64,000 bases of DNA. It comes from an uncultured Porphyromonadaceae bacterium (GTDB taxonomy: Bacteria; Bacteroidota; Bacteroidia; Bacteroidales; Coprobacteraceae). Below the pieces are notes generated by a model. That model saw nothing but the letters and a program-made list of their open reading frames with translations, ran no database searches and was not told the origin of the DNA. Every line of letters starts with the position of its first letter. The first letter of the stretch is position 1. A program made the position numbers and the translations under genes. The stretch spans positions 46,198 through 110,197 of the forward strand of contig URAV01000007.1 of NCBI GenBank assembly GCA_900545915.1, read 5' to 3'. Positions 32,702 to 42,215 of the stretch are shown piece after piece.

Positions 32702-35614
32702 ATGAAAATAAAATGGTTGGCCTTGCTTCTGATTGTTCTGTTTTCTTATAACGGATACTCTCAAAAAATCGACTGGAATGTTTCTATTCCGGAATATATT
32801 TCTGCAACTTCGGCTAAATTATCTTTGAATAAGGATTTTGTAAAAGAGGGAACTGCTTCTCTTCAATGGCAATGGTCTTCTCCTTCTGTATTGACTATTG
32901 ATAATCCTTCATTGTTGCAAAAGGCTGTCGGAACTCGTAAAGGCGGATTGACGATGTGGGTGTATAATGATAAGCCTGCAGATGCAGCGTTGCGAATATC
33001 TTTTGTTGCAGTCGATGGATCGATTCCTTATTGGTTCGATTATCATCTCGGATTTTCCGGGTGGCGGGCTTGTTGGATCAGCTTTGAAAATATGCAGGGA
33101 GATCATAAAAGTAAAGAGTTGGTACGTTGGACGATGACTACACCTGAAAATTTAAAAACGGGAACTCTTTTACTCGACCGGGTCGAATTTCCTGCAAAAG
33201 GAGTTCATCATCAAGCGACTCCGGATTATCAGACTCCTTTGAATAATACAAAACTATCTCGGACTCTTTGGCATTGGGCTCGATTGTATGAATGGGAACA
33301 TTATGAATATGATCTGCCTTTAGCGTCTGTCGGTTCATCACAGAGACAAGATATAGAGTTGCTCTCCCGGCGATTGACGGATCAGGTAGCTCCGGAAACC
33401 GGAAAAGGCAATGCTACCCGGGCTTTATCCATTGCGGAGAAAGCCAATATCCATAGGGTTGACGGAAAAATAACAGGAGCTCCGCTGGTTTCTAATGATG
33501 AGTTGAATAAGAAAGCAGGGGAGATCGGCTTGTCTGATCTGGAAACCATGTTATTCGGTTTTGCCGGAGATTGGTATTACAACAAAAATGAAGAATCGAA
33601 ACAAGCTTTCTTCGACGTATTCGAATATGCAATGCAGCAAGGTTTTGCTTTCGGGAGCGGTTTGGGAACTAATCACCATTACGGATACCAGATTCGGGAT
33701 ATTTATAAAGCCGCATGGATGATGCGTGATTTATTAAAGGAGGAAACTCCTTTGAACAAGGATATTCGTCGGACATTAGCGTATTGGAGCGGATTAGCAG
33801 AAACACGGATTCCTTACCAGTATGGAAGAGACGAATTACTTGATTCGTGGAATACATTATTGACAGCGAAAGTAATAAGCGCTCTTATTCAACCGGATAT
33901 GAGGGAACAGGTTCGTAGTATGAAAGCTTTGAGCCGTTGGGTAAGCGGATCTTTGGGTTTCACTCCCGGAACGATAGGCGGGATTAAAGTTGACGGTACG
34001 ACTTTTCATCATGGAGGTTTATATCCGGCATATTCGATCGGTGCTTTTGCTACTATCGGAAAATATCTTGAGCTGACAAACCATACAGAATTTACTATTT
34101 CTGATGATGCAGCTCGTAATGTAAAGCTTGCATTGCAAACAATGCGGAATTACTGTAATTTAAAAGATTGGGGACTGGGTATAGCCGGACGACATCCTTT
34201 TGACGGATCGATTTCGAATGATGCAGTACAAGCTTTTGCTTTGTTGGCAGATAGAGGAGACCTTACCGGATCGGGGAATAAAATCGATGAAGAGCTGGCT
34301 GCAGATTATTTGAGACTAAACAGGACCTCGTCTCCATATAAGAGAAAATTTGAACAAGCTGGCATTAAAGCAGCTTCGTCGCCACAGGGCTTTTTTGTTT
34401 ATAATTATGGAGCTCTGGGAATACATCGTTTTGGAAATTGGATGGTGACGTTAAAGGGATATAATACTGATGTTTGGTGTTCCGAAATATATGCAAAAGA
34501 CAATCGTTACGGTCGTTATCAGAGTTATGGGTCGGTACAGATTTTGGCTTCAGGTCGTCCGGTCAATAACTTTGCCAGTGGGTTTGTAGAAGATGGATGG
34601 GACTGGAATCGAGTACCGGGAACAACGACGATTCATTTACCTTTTGATAAATTGGAAAATCCCCTTCAAGGAACGTTAATGGAACGATCTGAAGAAAATT
34701 TTTCAGGAGCGTCATCTTTGGAAGGGAAACAAGGAGTATTTGTCTTTAAGCTGAAAGAGAAAGATCGGAAAAATTTTACACCCGGATTCGTAGCCCGAAA
34801 GTCAGTCTTTTGCTTTGAAAACCGTTTGGTATGCTTAGGATCGAATATCTCTAATAATAATAAAGAATATCCGACGGAAACCACGTTGTTTCAACTGGCA
34901 TTGAAAAGAAATTCCGAACCTATATTGCTCGGTTCGGATACAATTGTCGGTCTTCCGATAGAAAAAACGATTTCAGAAAAATCATCTGTACTTTTATCCG
35001 ATACAAAAGGTAATTATTACCGGATTGCTGCCGGGCAAGACTTGCGCATTTTAAGGCAAAAACAAAAATCCAGGGACAACAAGCAGAAGTCGGAAACCGA
35101 AGGTAAGTTCGTAACAGCTTACCTGAATCACGGTGTATCTCCTGATAATGCCGGATACGAGTATATGGTATTGGTACAGCCGACTCCCGATCAAGCAAAA
35201 GAAATAACATCGGAAGAAGGATTGCCTTATCAGATACTTCGAAAAGATTATTATGCACATATTGTAAAAGACATTCCGAGTGGTACGGTGGGGTATGTTA
35301 TGTTTGAAACTTTGGACAATATAAAGGACGATTATTTGCTTGCCTCTGATGCCGAAACATTGATTCTTTTGCGTCCGACAGATAAAAAGACTTTGGTGAT
35401 GAGTATTTGCGATCCGAATCTGAATTTGGAGGAGAAGACTTATACGACGGCAAAACCTTCACGACCGCTTATAAAGAGTGTTCTTCTAAAAGGGAAATGG
35501 AAGAATGTATCGGATAATGATGAGGTCGTTATAAAACAAGAAAACGGGAATACTCGCCTGACTGCTACTTGTATCGATGGTCGTCCGGTGGAATTCAAGT
35601 TGATAGCCCAATAA
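32702..35614 (+). CDS. Chondroitinase ABC-like polysaccharide lyase, PL8 (lyase B)
   Basis: About 970 residues with a signal peptide (ending NGYSQ). The ATG at 32702 was chosen because it gives the signal peptide; the longer frame from 32630 overlaps the control region. The catalytic residues correspond to H437 and Y444 (HHGGLYPAY), R497 (AGRHP) and E595 (CSEIY). N-terminal jelly-roll with GFSGWRACWISFENMQGD, toroid, and C-terminal beta domains. It ends VEFKLIAQ without a T9SS tail, so it is probably periplasmic. It shares more active-site surroundings (RYGRYQSYGS) with lyase C than with lyase A. Confidence 0.9.
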   Translation: MKIKWLALLLIVLFSYNGYSQKIDWNVSIPEYISATSAKLSLNKDFVKEGTASLQWQWSSPSVLTIDNPSLLQKAVGTRKGGLTMWVYNDKPADAALRISFVAVDGSIPYWFDYHLGFSGWRACWISFENMQGDHKSKELVRWTMTTPENLKTGTLLLDRVEFPAKGVHHQATPDYQTPLNNTKLSRTLWHWARLYEWEHYEYDLPLASVGSSQRQDIELLSRRLTDQVAPETGKGNATRALSIAEKANIHRVDGKITGAPLVSNDELNKKAGEIGLSDLETMLFGFAGDWYYNKNEESKQAFFDVFEYAMQQGFAFGSGLGTNHHYGYQIRDIYKAAWMMRDLLKEETPLNKDIRRTLAYWSGLAETRIPYQYGRDELLDSWNTLLTAKVISALIQPDMREQVRSMKALSRWVSGSLGFTPGTIGGIKVDGTTFHHGGLYPAYSIGAFATIGKYLELTNHTEFTISDDAARNVKLALQTMRNYCNLKDWGLGIAGRHPFDGSISNDAVQAFALLADRGDLTGSGNKIDEELAADYLRLNRTSSPYKRKFEQAGIKAASSPQGFFVYNYGALGIHRFGNWMVTLKGYNTDVWCSEIYAKDNRYGRYQSYGSVQILASGRPVNNFASGFVEDGWDWNRVPGTTTIHLPFDKLENPLQGTLMERSEENFSGASSLEGKQGVFVFKLKEKDRKNFTPGFVARKSVFCFENRLVCLGSNISNNNKEYPTETTLFQLALKRNSEPILLGSDTIVGLPIEKTISEKSSVLLSDTKGNYYRIAAGQDLRILRQKQKSRDNKQKSETEGKFVTAYLNHGVSPDNAGYEYMVLVQPTPDQAKEITSEEGLPYQILRKDYYAHIVKDIPSGTVGYVMFETLDNIKDDYLLASDAETLILLRPTDKKTLVMSICDPNLNLEEKTYTTAKPSRPLIKSVLLKGKWKNVSDNDEVVIKQENGNTRLTATCIDGRPVEFKLIAQ

Positions 35615-35640
35615 ACAACGAAATACTAATCTTAAAAAGA

Positions 35641-36213
35641 ATGACAATGAAAAAAATGCTATTTTGCCTGTTGAGTCTGTGTTTCGGACTTACGGCTTTC
35701 GCTCAAGAAAATCTGTTGGAAAACGGCGGATTTGAAGATGGTATTCCGGCAGTAGTTACCGGACAGAAAAATACACAAGGTAAATGGTTGGCTTATTATC
35801 AAGCTCAACGAGGAGGAATAGAAACTTCGGAATGTGAAGGGTTCAAGGGAAAGGGTCTGAAAGTTACCGTAAATAAGTGCGAGAAACCGGTTTGGGACAA
35901 TTATATCTATCAAAATTTGTCTTTAGAACCGGGCCAGTATGAAATAACTTTTTATGCGAAGGCTTCTAAAAATGCAGCAGAGCGTACGAGTTTGCGAGTG
36001 ATGATAAAACCTTCTACAGCACCTTATTTGGGAGATTTTAAATCGCCATGGTCTCCTAAGAAAAAAGTGACTACCGAATGGCAACAATTTACTCAGAAAT
36101 TTACTATTACCGATGATCAGGAAGGTGTGGATAATGCCCGTTTTCTGATTACTCTGGAAGAACCGAATATCGATTTTTTTATCGATGAAGTGACTTTGAC
36201 CAAGATTAAATAA
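35641..36213 (+). CDS. Secreted carbohydrate-binding-module-like protein
   Basis: About 190 residues: signal peptide (LTAFAQ) and a single beta-sandwich CBM4/9-like domain (NLLENGGFEDG at the start, IDFFIDEVTLTKIK at the end). These N- and C-terminal signatures are typical of such modules. No catalytic domain. The start is ATG 35641 (ATG 35647 also fits). It lies 26 bp after lyase B. It may present glycan to the lyases; ligand unknown. Confidence 0.7.
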   Translation: MTMKKMLFCLLSLCFGLTAFAQENLLENGGFEDGIPAVVTGQKNTQGKWLAYYQAQRGGIETSECEGFKGKGLKVTVNKCEKPVWDNYIYQNLSLEPGQYEITFYAKASKNAAERTSLRVMIKPSTAPYLGDFKSPWSPKKKVTTEWQQFTQKFTITDDQEGVDNARFLITLEEPNIDFFIDEVTLTKIK

Positions 36214-36240
36214 TTACTTACTTTTTAATACCTCATAATT

Positions 36241-37539
36241 ATGAAAAGAATTTTACTGATTACGGCAGCTGTCTTGTTCGGGATGAACATGTCTGCTCAA
36301 AATTTGATTTCGAACAGTATGTTCGATACCGATATGACAGGTTGGACACAATATTCACGGAATGGTGGATCCGTGGCGACTTGCGAGGTATCGGACGGTA
36401 TTCTTCATGTGAAAAGTAATGGCGCAGGGGATAATACTACCGATACTAATTTAAAAAATCGTTTTAATGGTGGAGTCTATACCTCTTTACCATCTTTGGC
36501 AGCTCAAAAATATACGTTGACACTTGATATCTGTGCCGTGAATACTGCTGAAACAAGGACTTTCAGTGTCGGTATATTGAAAGGCGTCGATCTGTCTGCA
36601 GATGGGGCTACCACAACAGCAAATAACGTGTATCTTCCTGCTGCACAGAAGATCAATACAAGCGCGGGGGTAACTCTTATGACTTTGAGATTTGATATTA
36701 CTTTGTCTGAGGCTGTGGATGATGCCATACTTGCATTTGGATTTTCAGCAAATTCGGCAGAATGGTATATTGATAATGTTTTTCTGACTCCGGCTTATTT
36801 AGGAAACCCGGGATTTGAGACGACTTATAATTGGAGTAAAAACGGAGGAATGGATTGGGCCCAAGATGATGCTGAAGGAAATGTTCATGGCGGTATTAAA
36901 TCTGGGAAATATACACCTGCTCCAGACCTTGAAAAAGAATTTTATCAGTGCCGCTCTCAAGCACCTGTAACTTATCTGAAAACTACGGATAATAAAGTAA
37001 CCGTTCGTTTTTGGGCAAAAGGTGCGGAAGGTGGAGAGACCGTTTACGGTTTATTCTATGACGGGGAAAAAGAATCTACGGCTTTAGGTTTAGGTTCTTA
37101 TCTTGCTGAAGATAAAAAATCTCCTAAAGAAGGAACGCCTATGGCGACACTGACTACCGAATGGACTCCGTATACATTTGTTTTTGAAGGTACGGAAAAT
37201 ATGATAGATCCTTACTTTGCATTCAGTTGTAATACTACCGGAAAGACGTTTTGGATCGACGATATTGTCATGTTTGCAGAAAATGATCCGACTTCAGGAA
37301 TATCAACTCCTGCTGTAACCGATAAATCCGGCGTTAAGGTGATTGCTACCGGTACGCAAGTTTCTGTTTTGTCTGCTACTGCGGCAACCGTAAATATTTA
37401 TGATATGGTTAGTGGTTCATTGCTCGGAAATAAACAGATTTCAGAAGGTAATACGAACATCGACTTGAAAAAAGGATCTTATATTATTCAGGTGATTACA
37501 AACGGAAAATCCGTTTCAGAGAAAGTGATTATCCGTTAA
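36241..37539 (+). CDS. Two-module carbohydrate-binding protein with T9SS-like tail
   Basis: A 432-residue protein with signal peptide (NMSAQ) and two CBM4/9-like modules (about 20-180: NLISNSMFDTDMTGW...WYIDNVFL; about 185-350: NPGFETTYNW...FWIDDIVM). The C-terminus (about 360-432) resembles a T9SS type A sorting domain (VNIYDMVSGSLLGNKQ...GSYIIQVITNGKSVSEKVIIR). No catalytic residues seen. Probably a secreted or surface glycan binder in the PUL. A palindromic terminator follows. Confidence 0.72.
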   Translation: MKRILLITAAVLFGMNMSAQNLISNSMFDTDMTGWTQYSRNGGSVATCEVSDGILHVKSNGAGDNTTDTNLKNRFNGGVYTSLPSLAAQKYTLTLDICAVNTAETRTFSVGILKGVDLSADGATTTANNVYLPAAQKINTSAGVTLMTLRFDITLSEAVDDAILAFGFSANSAEWYIDNVFLTPAYLGNPGFETTYNWSKNGGMDWAQDDAEGNVHGGIKSGKYTPAPDLEKEFYQCRSQAPVTYLKTTDNKVTVRFWAKGAEGGETVYGLFYDGEKESTALGLGSYLAEDKKSPKEGTPMATLTTEWTPYTFVFEGTENMIDPYFAFSCNTTGKTFWIDDIVMFAENDPTSGISTPAVTDKSGVKVIATGTQVSVLSATAATVNIYDMVSGSLLGNKQISEGNTNIDLKKGSYIIQVITNGKSVSEKVIIR

Positions 37540-37566
37540 TTGATTATTTTGTATTTGCTTAATGGC

Positions 37567-37600
37567 ACGGGTAATCCGATCGGATTACCCGTACTTTTCT
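37567..37600 (+). terminator. Terminator: 26-bp perfect palindrome
   Basis: ACGGGTAATCCGA and its exact reverse complement touch with no spacer (37567-37592), followed by ACTTTTCTTTC. It ends the lyase B-CBM transcript or attenuates read-through into lyase C. Confidence 0.75.
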
Positions 37601-37627
37601 TTCTAACCGTAAAAACACCCCTTACTC

Positions 37628-40600
37628 ATGAAAAAAATATTCATTTCGTTTTTTGTTTTTATATTCTCCGTATCTGTTTATGGGATACAATACGACTTTG
37701 AGGACGGAGTGGTTCCGGCAACCATCAACGATATACAAAAAGGAACGTTATCTGTTTCGTCCGACCATGCCAAGATGGGAACAAAATCTCTTCGTTGGGA
37801 TTGGACGGATACCGGAGCACTTTTCCGAGTAAATGATGAGGTAAATATTCCGTATGCGATTAATGCATTCAGTAATCGGGGAGGTTTACGGATGTGGATC
37901 TATTCTCCGAAAGCGATGCCCGGAAAATCGTTACAATTTATTTTTAGGAATAAAACGGTACGGGTATATACATTTGACTTTAATTTAAATTTTACAGGTT
38001 GGCGTGCTTGTTGGATAGCCTTTTCGGATATGTGGGTACCCGGAGAATCGGATGACGTGCAACCGACACAACAAGATATTGACGAATTGACGATAAAAGC
38101 TCCGGAAGGGGTAGAAAGCGGTACGCTTTATTTTGACCGTTGGGACTTTTCGAGTAACATAAACAAACAAGCTACTCCGGATGCCCAAATTCCGAAAAAT
38201 AATCGTTTCCTTACCCGTGATTTTTGGCACTGGGGACGTTTGTGGGAATGGGAGCAGTTTTTATATTCAGATGAATTGAAAAGCCTTGTTCCTACGACAT
38301 CGGAGTTGGCAGAATTACGTGAGATGACTACTACGGTACAAACGGCTTTATTCGGTAAGGTGAACAATACTACTATTGCGAATGCTTCTTCGAAACTTTC
38401 TGCTGCTGGGATTAAACGGGATATTTCTACCGGTTTTATTTCGGGAAAACCTTTGTACACAGATCAGGAAAAAGAGTCCGGAGATATCGGGTGTCAGGAT
38501 GTGAATGATATGATGCTCGGTTTTGCTATGGATTATTACTTTAATGGAAATTCATCGGCAGCCGAGAATTTTATGTTGGTGTTCGATTATGCTTTGGATC
38601 AAGGGTATGCCTATGGAAGCGGTATGGGGACAAATCACCATTTCGGTTATTTTAACCGGGATATGCCTAAAGCCGTGTGGATGATGAAAGATTATCTTAA
38701 GTCTGAAAATCGTTGGGATGAGGCTTTGCAATTAATTCAATATTGGAGTGGATTGGCAGAGACCCGTCAGCCTTATGATATAAATCGGGATGAGTTGGTC
38801 GATACTTGGTACACTTTGCATTTGCCGAGACTTTATGCGGCATTGATGATTGAGGATGAGACCGAGCGATTCCGAGCTGTTAAGGGTTTGTCTGAATGGA
38901 CTAACGGATCGATATGTTATACACCCGGAACTATCGGAGGTATTAAACCGGACGGAACTGCATTCCACCATGGAGCTCATTATCCCGATTACGCCTCTTC
39001 CGCTTTTGGTATATTGGGCGATTATGCCAATTATGTGAACGGTACATCTTTTACATTGGATGCTTCGGCTCGGGCTATATTAAAGCAGGCATTTATGGCG
39101 ATGGCTTCTTATTGCAATGTGAAAGAATGGGGAATAGGTGTTTGCGGGCGACATCCGTTTAATCCGAACGAGTGTTCTATAAAATCGAAAAATATCAATG
39201 CGTTTGCCTATTTGGCGGTAGATGGAGAAACTGTTGACAAAGATCTCGCTTCTAATTTTTTACGCATTTATGAGACGGCTACAGCTACTACCGCCATGAA
39301 TAATATGAAAAAGAAATTTACGGCACTGGGAATAGAAAAGGCCGATCCTATGCAGGGCTTCTTTACTTATAATCATGCGGCTCAAGGGGTATTTAGAGGA
39401 GGAAAATGGATGGTTTCCTTGAAAGGCTTTAACCGGTATGTCTGGGGTACGGAAATATATTATTCTAATAATCGTTATGGTCGTTATCAGAGTTACGGAT
39501 CGATACAAATTTTGGATAGCGGAGATCCTGTAACCGAGGCGGACAGTCGTTTTCTGGAAGACGGGTGGGATTGGAATCGGTTGCCGGGAACAACTACGAT
39601 CCATAAGAGTTGGTCGGCTCTGAATTCTCCATATACTGATGCGACATTAAAGCAAAATGAAACATTTTCGGGAAGTAATAACTTGAATGGGACTTCCGGT
39701 ATGTTTGTCATTAAGTTGAAAGAACCGTCACACAAAAACTTTACACCCGATTTTACTGCTCGTAAATCGGCTTTTTGTTTCGATAATCGTATCGTATGTA
39801 TCGGGACGGGAATAACGAATTCCGAAAGTGCTTCCAATACGGAGACGACTCTTTTTCAACATGCTATTTTAAGTGATGATGAAGCGGTCGAATGGAATAA
39901 TACCGTTTCGACGGATGCGACGATCAATACTACGGTGCAAAATGCGAACGGAATGGTTTTTAAGGATCAGACGGGTAATTATTATCAGGTAAAGGAACCG
40001 CTAAAAGTTGTTGTTACTAAGGGTTTACAAACTTCTGTAAATAATAAGACCAAAGCTGCGACCGAAGGGAAATTTGCCTCTGCATATATCGATCATGGAG
40101 CAGCACCTTCAGATGCCTCCTATGAGTATTTGATTACAGTACAACCGGATGATTCAGAAATAGCTGCATTAAAAGCTGAAGGTTATCAACCTTATGATCT
40201 TCTTCGTAAAGACGATAAGGCTCATATTGTATATGACCGTGAAACAGGTGTGACAGGCTATGCGTTTTTTGAAGAAACGACTCTCGATAATGATAACTAT
40301 ATTGCAAATGCAACCGGTGAAGTTATGGCCATGATCGGAACTCCTGATGAGGATGGACAAGTTGATATGAGTATATGCGATCCTAATCTTAATATAGAGA
40401 CTATCGATTATACGACTTCTGATCCGAGTCGTCCGGTGACTCATGTATTTGAGCTGAAAGGAGAGTGGTCTTTGGTTGGGGATAATGATAAAGTATCTGT
40501 AATGTTGTCTTCGACAGAAGGTAATACCCGATTGGAAATTACTTGCCAATATGGTATTCCGGTTACTTTCAGATTAGAAAATGAAGCTCTTTTAGCTAAT

Positions 40601-40819
40601 GATAAGACTGAACTCCGGAGTATCCGGGTATTCGGTTCAAATGGGAAATTGTGTGTGAATAGTGACGCTGCCCGAATTCGGATATATACCCTGCAAGGTC
40701 GGATGATAGAAGAAACGGAAAAAAATGCCGGAATTCGTTATTTTGAATTACCGGAAGGTTGTTATATTGTATCGGTCGAAACTTCCGGAGGAAGTGTGCG
40801 TCACAAAGTGATGTTATAG
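37628..40819 (+). CDS. Chondroitinase ABC-like polysaccharide lyase, PL8 (lyase C), with T9SS-like tail
   Basis: A 1063-residue lyase with signal peptide (VSVYG). The tetrad corresponds to H448, Y455 (HHGAHYPDY), R508 (CGRHP) and E609 (WGTEIY). N-terminal jelly-roll (about 20-190), toroid and beta-sandwich domains match chondroitinase ABC. Unlike lyases A and B it carries an extra C-terminal segment (about 1000-1063: IRIYTLQGRMIEETEKN...GCYIVSVETSGGSVRHKVML) resembling a type IX sorting domain, so it is probably secreted or surface-attached. No own promoter is obvious in the 35 bp after the upstream terminator; read-through is likely. Confidence 0.9.
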   Translation: MKKIFISFFVFIFSVSVYGIQYDFEDGVVPATINDIQKGTLSVSSDHAKMGTKSLRWDWTDTGALFRVNDEVNIPYAINAFSNRGGLRMWIYSPKAMPGKSLQFIFRNKTVRVYTFDFNLNFTGWRACWIAFSDMWVPGESDDVQPTQQDIDELTIKAPEGVESGTLYFDRWDFSSNINKQATPDAQIPKNNRFLTRDFWHWGRLWEWEQFLYSDELKSLVPTTSELAELREMTTTVQTALFGKVNNTTIANASSKLSAAGIKRDISTGFISGKPLYTDQEKESGDIGCQDVNDMMLGFAMDYYFNGNSSAAENFMLVFDYALDQGYAYGSGMGTNHHFGYFNRDMPKAVWMMKDYLKSENRWDEALQLIQYWSGLAETRQPYDINRDELVDTWYTLHLPRLYAALMIEDETERFRAVKGLSEWTNGSICYTPGTIGGIKPDGTAFHHGAHYPDYASSAFGILGDYANYVNGTSFTLDASARAILKQAFMAMASYCNVKEWGIGVCGRHPFNPNECSIKSKNINAFAYLAVDGETVDKDLASNFLRIYETATATTAMNNMKKKFTALGIEKADPMQGFFTYNHAAQGVFRGGKWMVSLKGFNRYVWGTEIYYSNNRYGRYQSYGSIQILDSGDPVTEADSRFLEDGWDWNRLPGTTTIHKSWSALNSPYTDATLKQNETFSGSNNLNGTSGMFVIKLKEPSHKNFTPDFTARKSAFCFDNRIVCIGTGITNSESASNTETTLFQHAILSDDEAVEWNNTVSTDATINTTVQNANGMVFKDQTGNYYQVKEPLKVVVTKGLQTSVNNKTKAATEGKFASAYIDHGAAPSDASYEYLITVQPDDSEIAALKAEGYQPYDLLRKDDKAHIVYDRETGVTGYAFFEETTLDNDNYIANATGEVMAMIGTPDEDGQVDMSICDPNLNIETIDYTTSDPSRPVTHVFELKGEWSLVGDNDKVSVMLSSTEGNTRLEITCQYGIPVTFRLENEALLANDKTELRSIRVFGSNGKLCVNSDAARIRIYTLQGRMIEETEKNAGIRYFELPEGCYIVSVETSGGSVRHKVML

Positions 40820-40874
40820 AAGAATAGTACGGGAAATGGTTGAGATTGGGGTATTGTTTCAACCCGTACTTGAT

Positions 40875-40914
40875 AGAGAGCCGTTTTTGGAAAAAAGCGG
40901 CTCTCTTTTGTTTT
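40875..40914 (+). terminator. Terminator after lyase C
   Basis: Stem AGAGAGCCG/CGGCTCTCT (9 bp, 14-nt loop) then TTTGTTTTG. It lies between lyase C and the convergent kinase gene. Confidence 0.85.
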
Positions 40915-40933
40915 GTGTATTTGATTATAAAAA

Positions 40934-42016
40934 TTAAATCAGACTTTGAATGTAATTTTGCATCTCTTTCTCGTGTTCTTCGATACTTTGCAGAAGTTTG
41001 AATTGGGCTTGAGACCGTTGCCAGTTATGTTCAGGATATTGAATTTTATAATAACAGTCGCCGTCGATATAATCGGTGAGGAAACGTACGGTCTGCATAT
41101 AAGTGAGCAGTTTAGCTCCGTACGGAAGGTTCTCTATTTCTATCGGGAGTAGAAATGATCGGGCACTCTCGATATATCCTTTTGCAAAAGATCTGAAGAT
41201 GTCCATGTTGAGATTTACGTTATCCAGATTTTTGTCATCTTCTTTACCCATGTTCCCGGCAGTACGGATGAAGTCTCCGAAGTCAGACAGTACAAATCCC
41301 GGCATCGTAGTGTCAAGATCGATGACGCAGAGTACTTTCCCATTTTCGTCGAACAACATGTTATTGACTTTCGTATCGCAATGGGTAATTCTTTTGGGAA
41401 GTTTCCCTTCTCTGTAAAGACGTTCTGCCTTGCACATTTCATCACTTCGTTTCAGCAGTTCGTCTACCATCCATTGAACTTTTTCCAAACGACCCGATTT
41501 ATTTGAAGCGATGGCTTCTTTGAAGCTTTCAAGTCTAAATTCCATATTATGGAATTTTGGGATTGTTTCGCCTAAAGTTTCAGGAAGATCGACGAGCATT
41601 GCTTGAAATTCTCCGAATGCTTTACCTGTATAATAGGAAAATTCAGGATTTACGGTTTCATAAGTTTTTGATTGAGGAATTAATACTGTAATTCTCCAAT
41701 AGTTGTTTCCGTCGAAATAATACAGTTTTCCATCCTTAGTCGGAATAACTTGTAGAGCTTTGCGTTTAATGTCCGTTTCTCCTTTCTCGATCAGTTTTTT
41801 GCGGATATGGTCGGTTATTGCAACAATGTTTTTTTGTAAAAGATCTACATCTTTAAAAATAGCATGGTTGATCCGTTGAAGAACGTAATCGTCCGTGTCA
41901 GACGATTGTGTCGTTATTTTATAAGTATCGTTAATTAATCCGCTTCCTAAGGGATCAATACTTTTTACAATACCGTCAATACGGAATTTGTCCACAATTT
42001 CGGTCAGGTTAGTCAT
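40934..42016 (-). CDS. NahK-like N-acetylhexosamine 1-kinase
   Basis: A 360-residue APH-fold sugar kinase. By eye it aligns along its length with Bifidobacterium NahK: GLINDTYKI (ATP loop), ITHCDTKVNNMLFD (catalytic loop), VIDLDTTMPGFVLSDFGDFIR (metal-binding), and the C-terminal FLTDYIDGDCYYKIQYPEHN segment. NahK phosphorylates the anomeric position of GlcNAc/GalNAc. Placed next to a glycosaminoglycan PUL, it could activate released GalNAc or GlcNAc. It is convergent with the PUL and separated by a terminator, so it is not necessarily co-regulated. The ATG at 42016 was kept. Confidence 0.78.
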   Translation of the reverse strand: MTNLTEIVDKFRIDGIVKSIDPLGSGLINDTYKITTQSSDTDDYVLQRINHAIFKDVDLLQKNIVAITDHIRKKLIEKGETDIKRKALQVIPTKDGKLYYFDGNNYWRITVLIPQSKTYETVNPEFSYYTGKAFGEFQAMLVDLPETLGETIPKFHNMEFRLESFKEAIASNKSGRLEKVQWMVDELLKRSDEMCKAERLYREGKLPKRITHCDTKVNNMLFDENGKVLCVIDLDTTMPGFVLSDFGDFIRTAGNMGKEDDKNLDNVNLNMDIFRSFAKGYIESARSFLLPIEIENLPYGAKLLTYMQTVRFLTDYIDGDCYYKIQYPEHNWQRSQAQFKLLQSIEEHEKEMQNYIQSLI

Positions 42017-42161
42017 GATATATTATTTGTATTTGGATTATAAATATGACTTGCAAATTAAGGATAAAATGCTGAAAATCCAAAGTTTTCAGTCAATATA
42101 TTGTTATCGGATCTCGAAAAAATTTGATCTCGATCTTGCTATTGATGAGAGTAAAGAGAAT

Positions 42162-42199
42162 AAAAAACTGTGACTTTGTAAAAAGCCACAGTTTTTTTT
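42162..42199 (-). terminator. Terminator after ackA
   Basis: Minus-strand stem ACTGTGGCTTT/AAAGTCACAGT (one mismatch, 4-nt loop) followed by TTTTTTATT, just after the ackA stop. Confidence 0.85.
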
Positions 42200-42215
42200 A
42201 CAGTAGTTTTTATAA

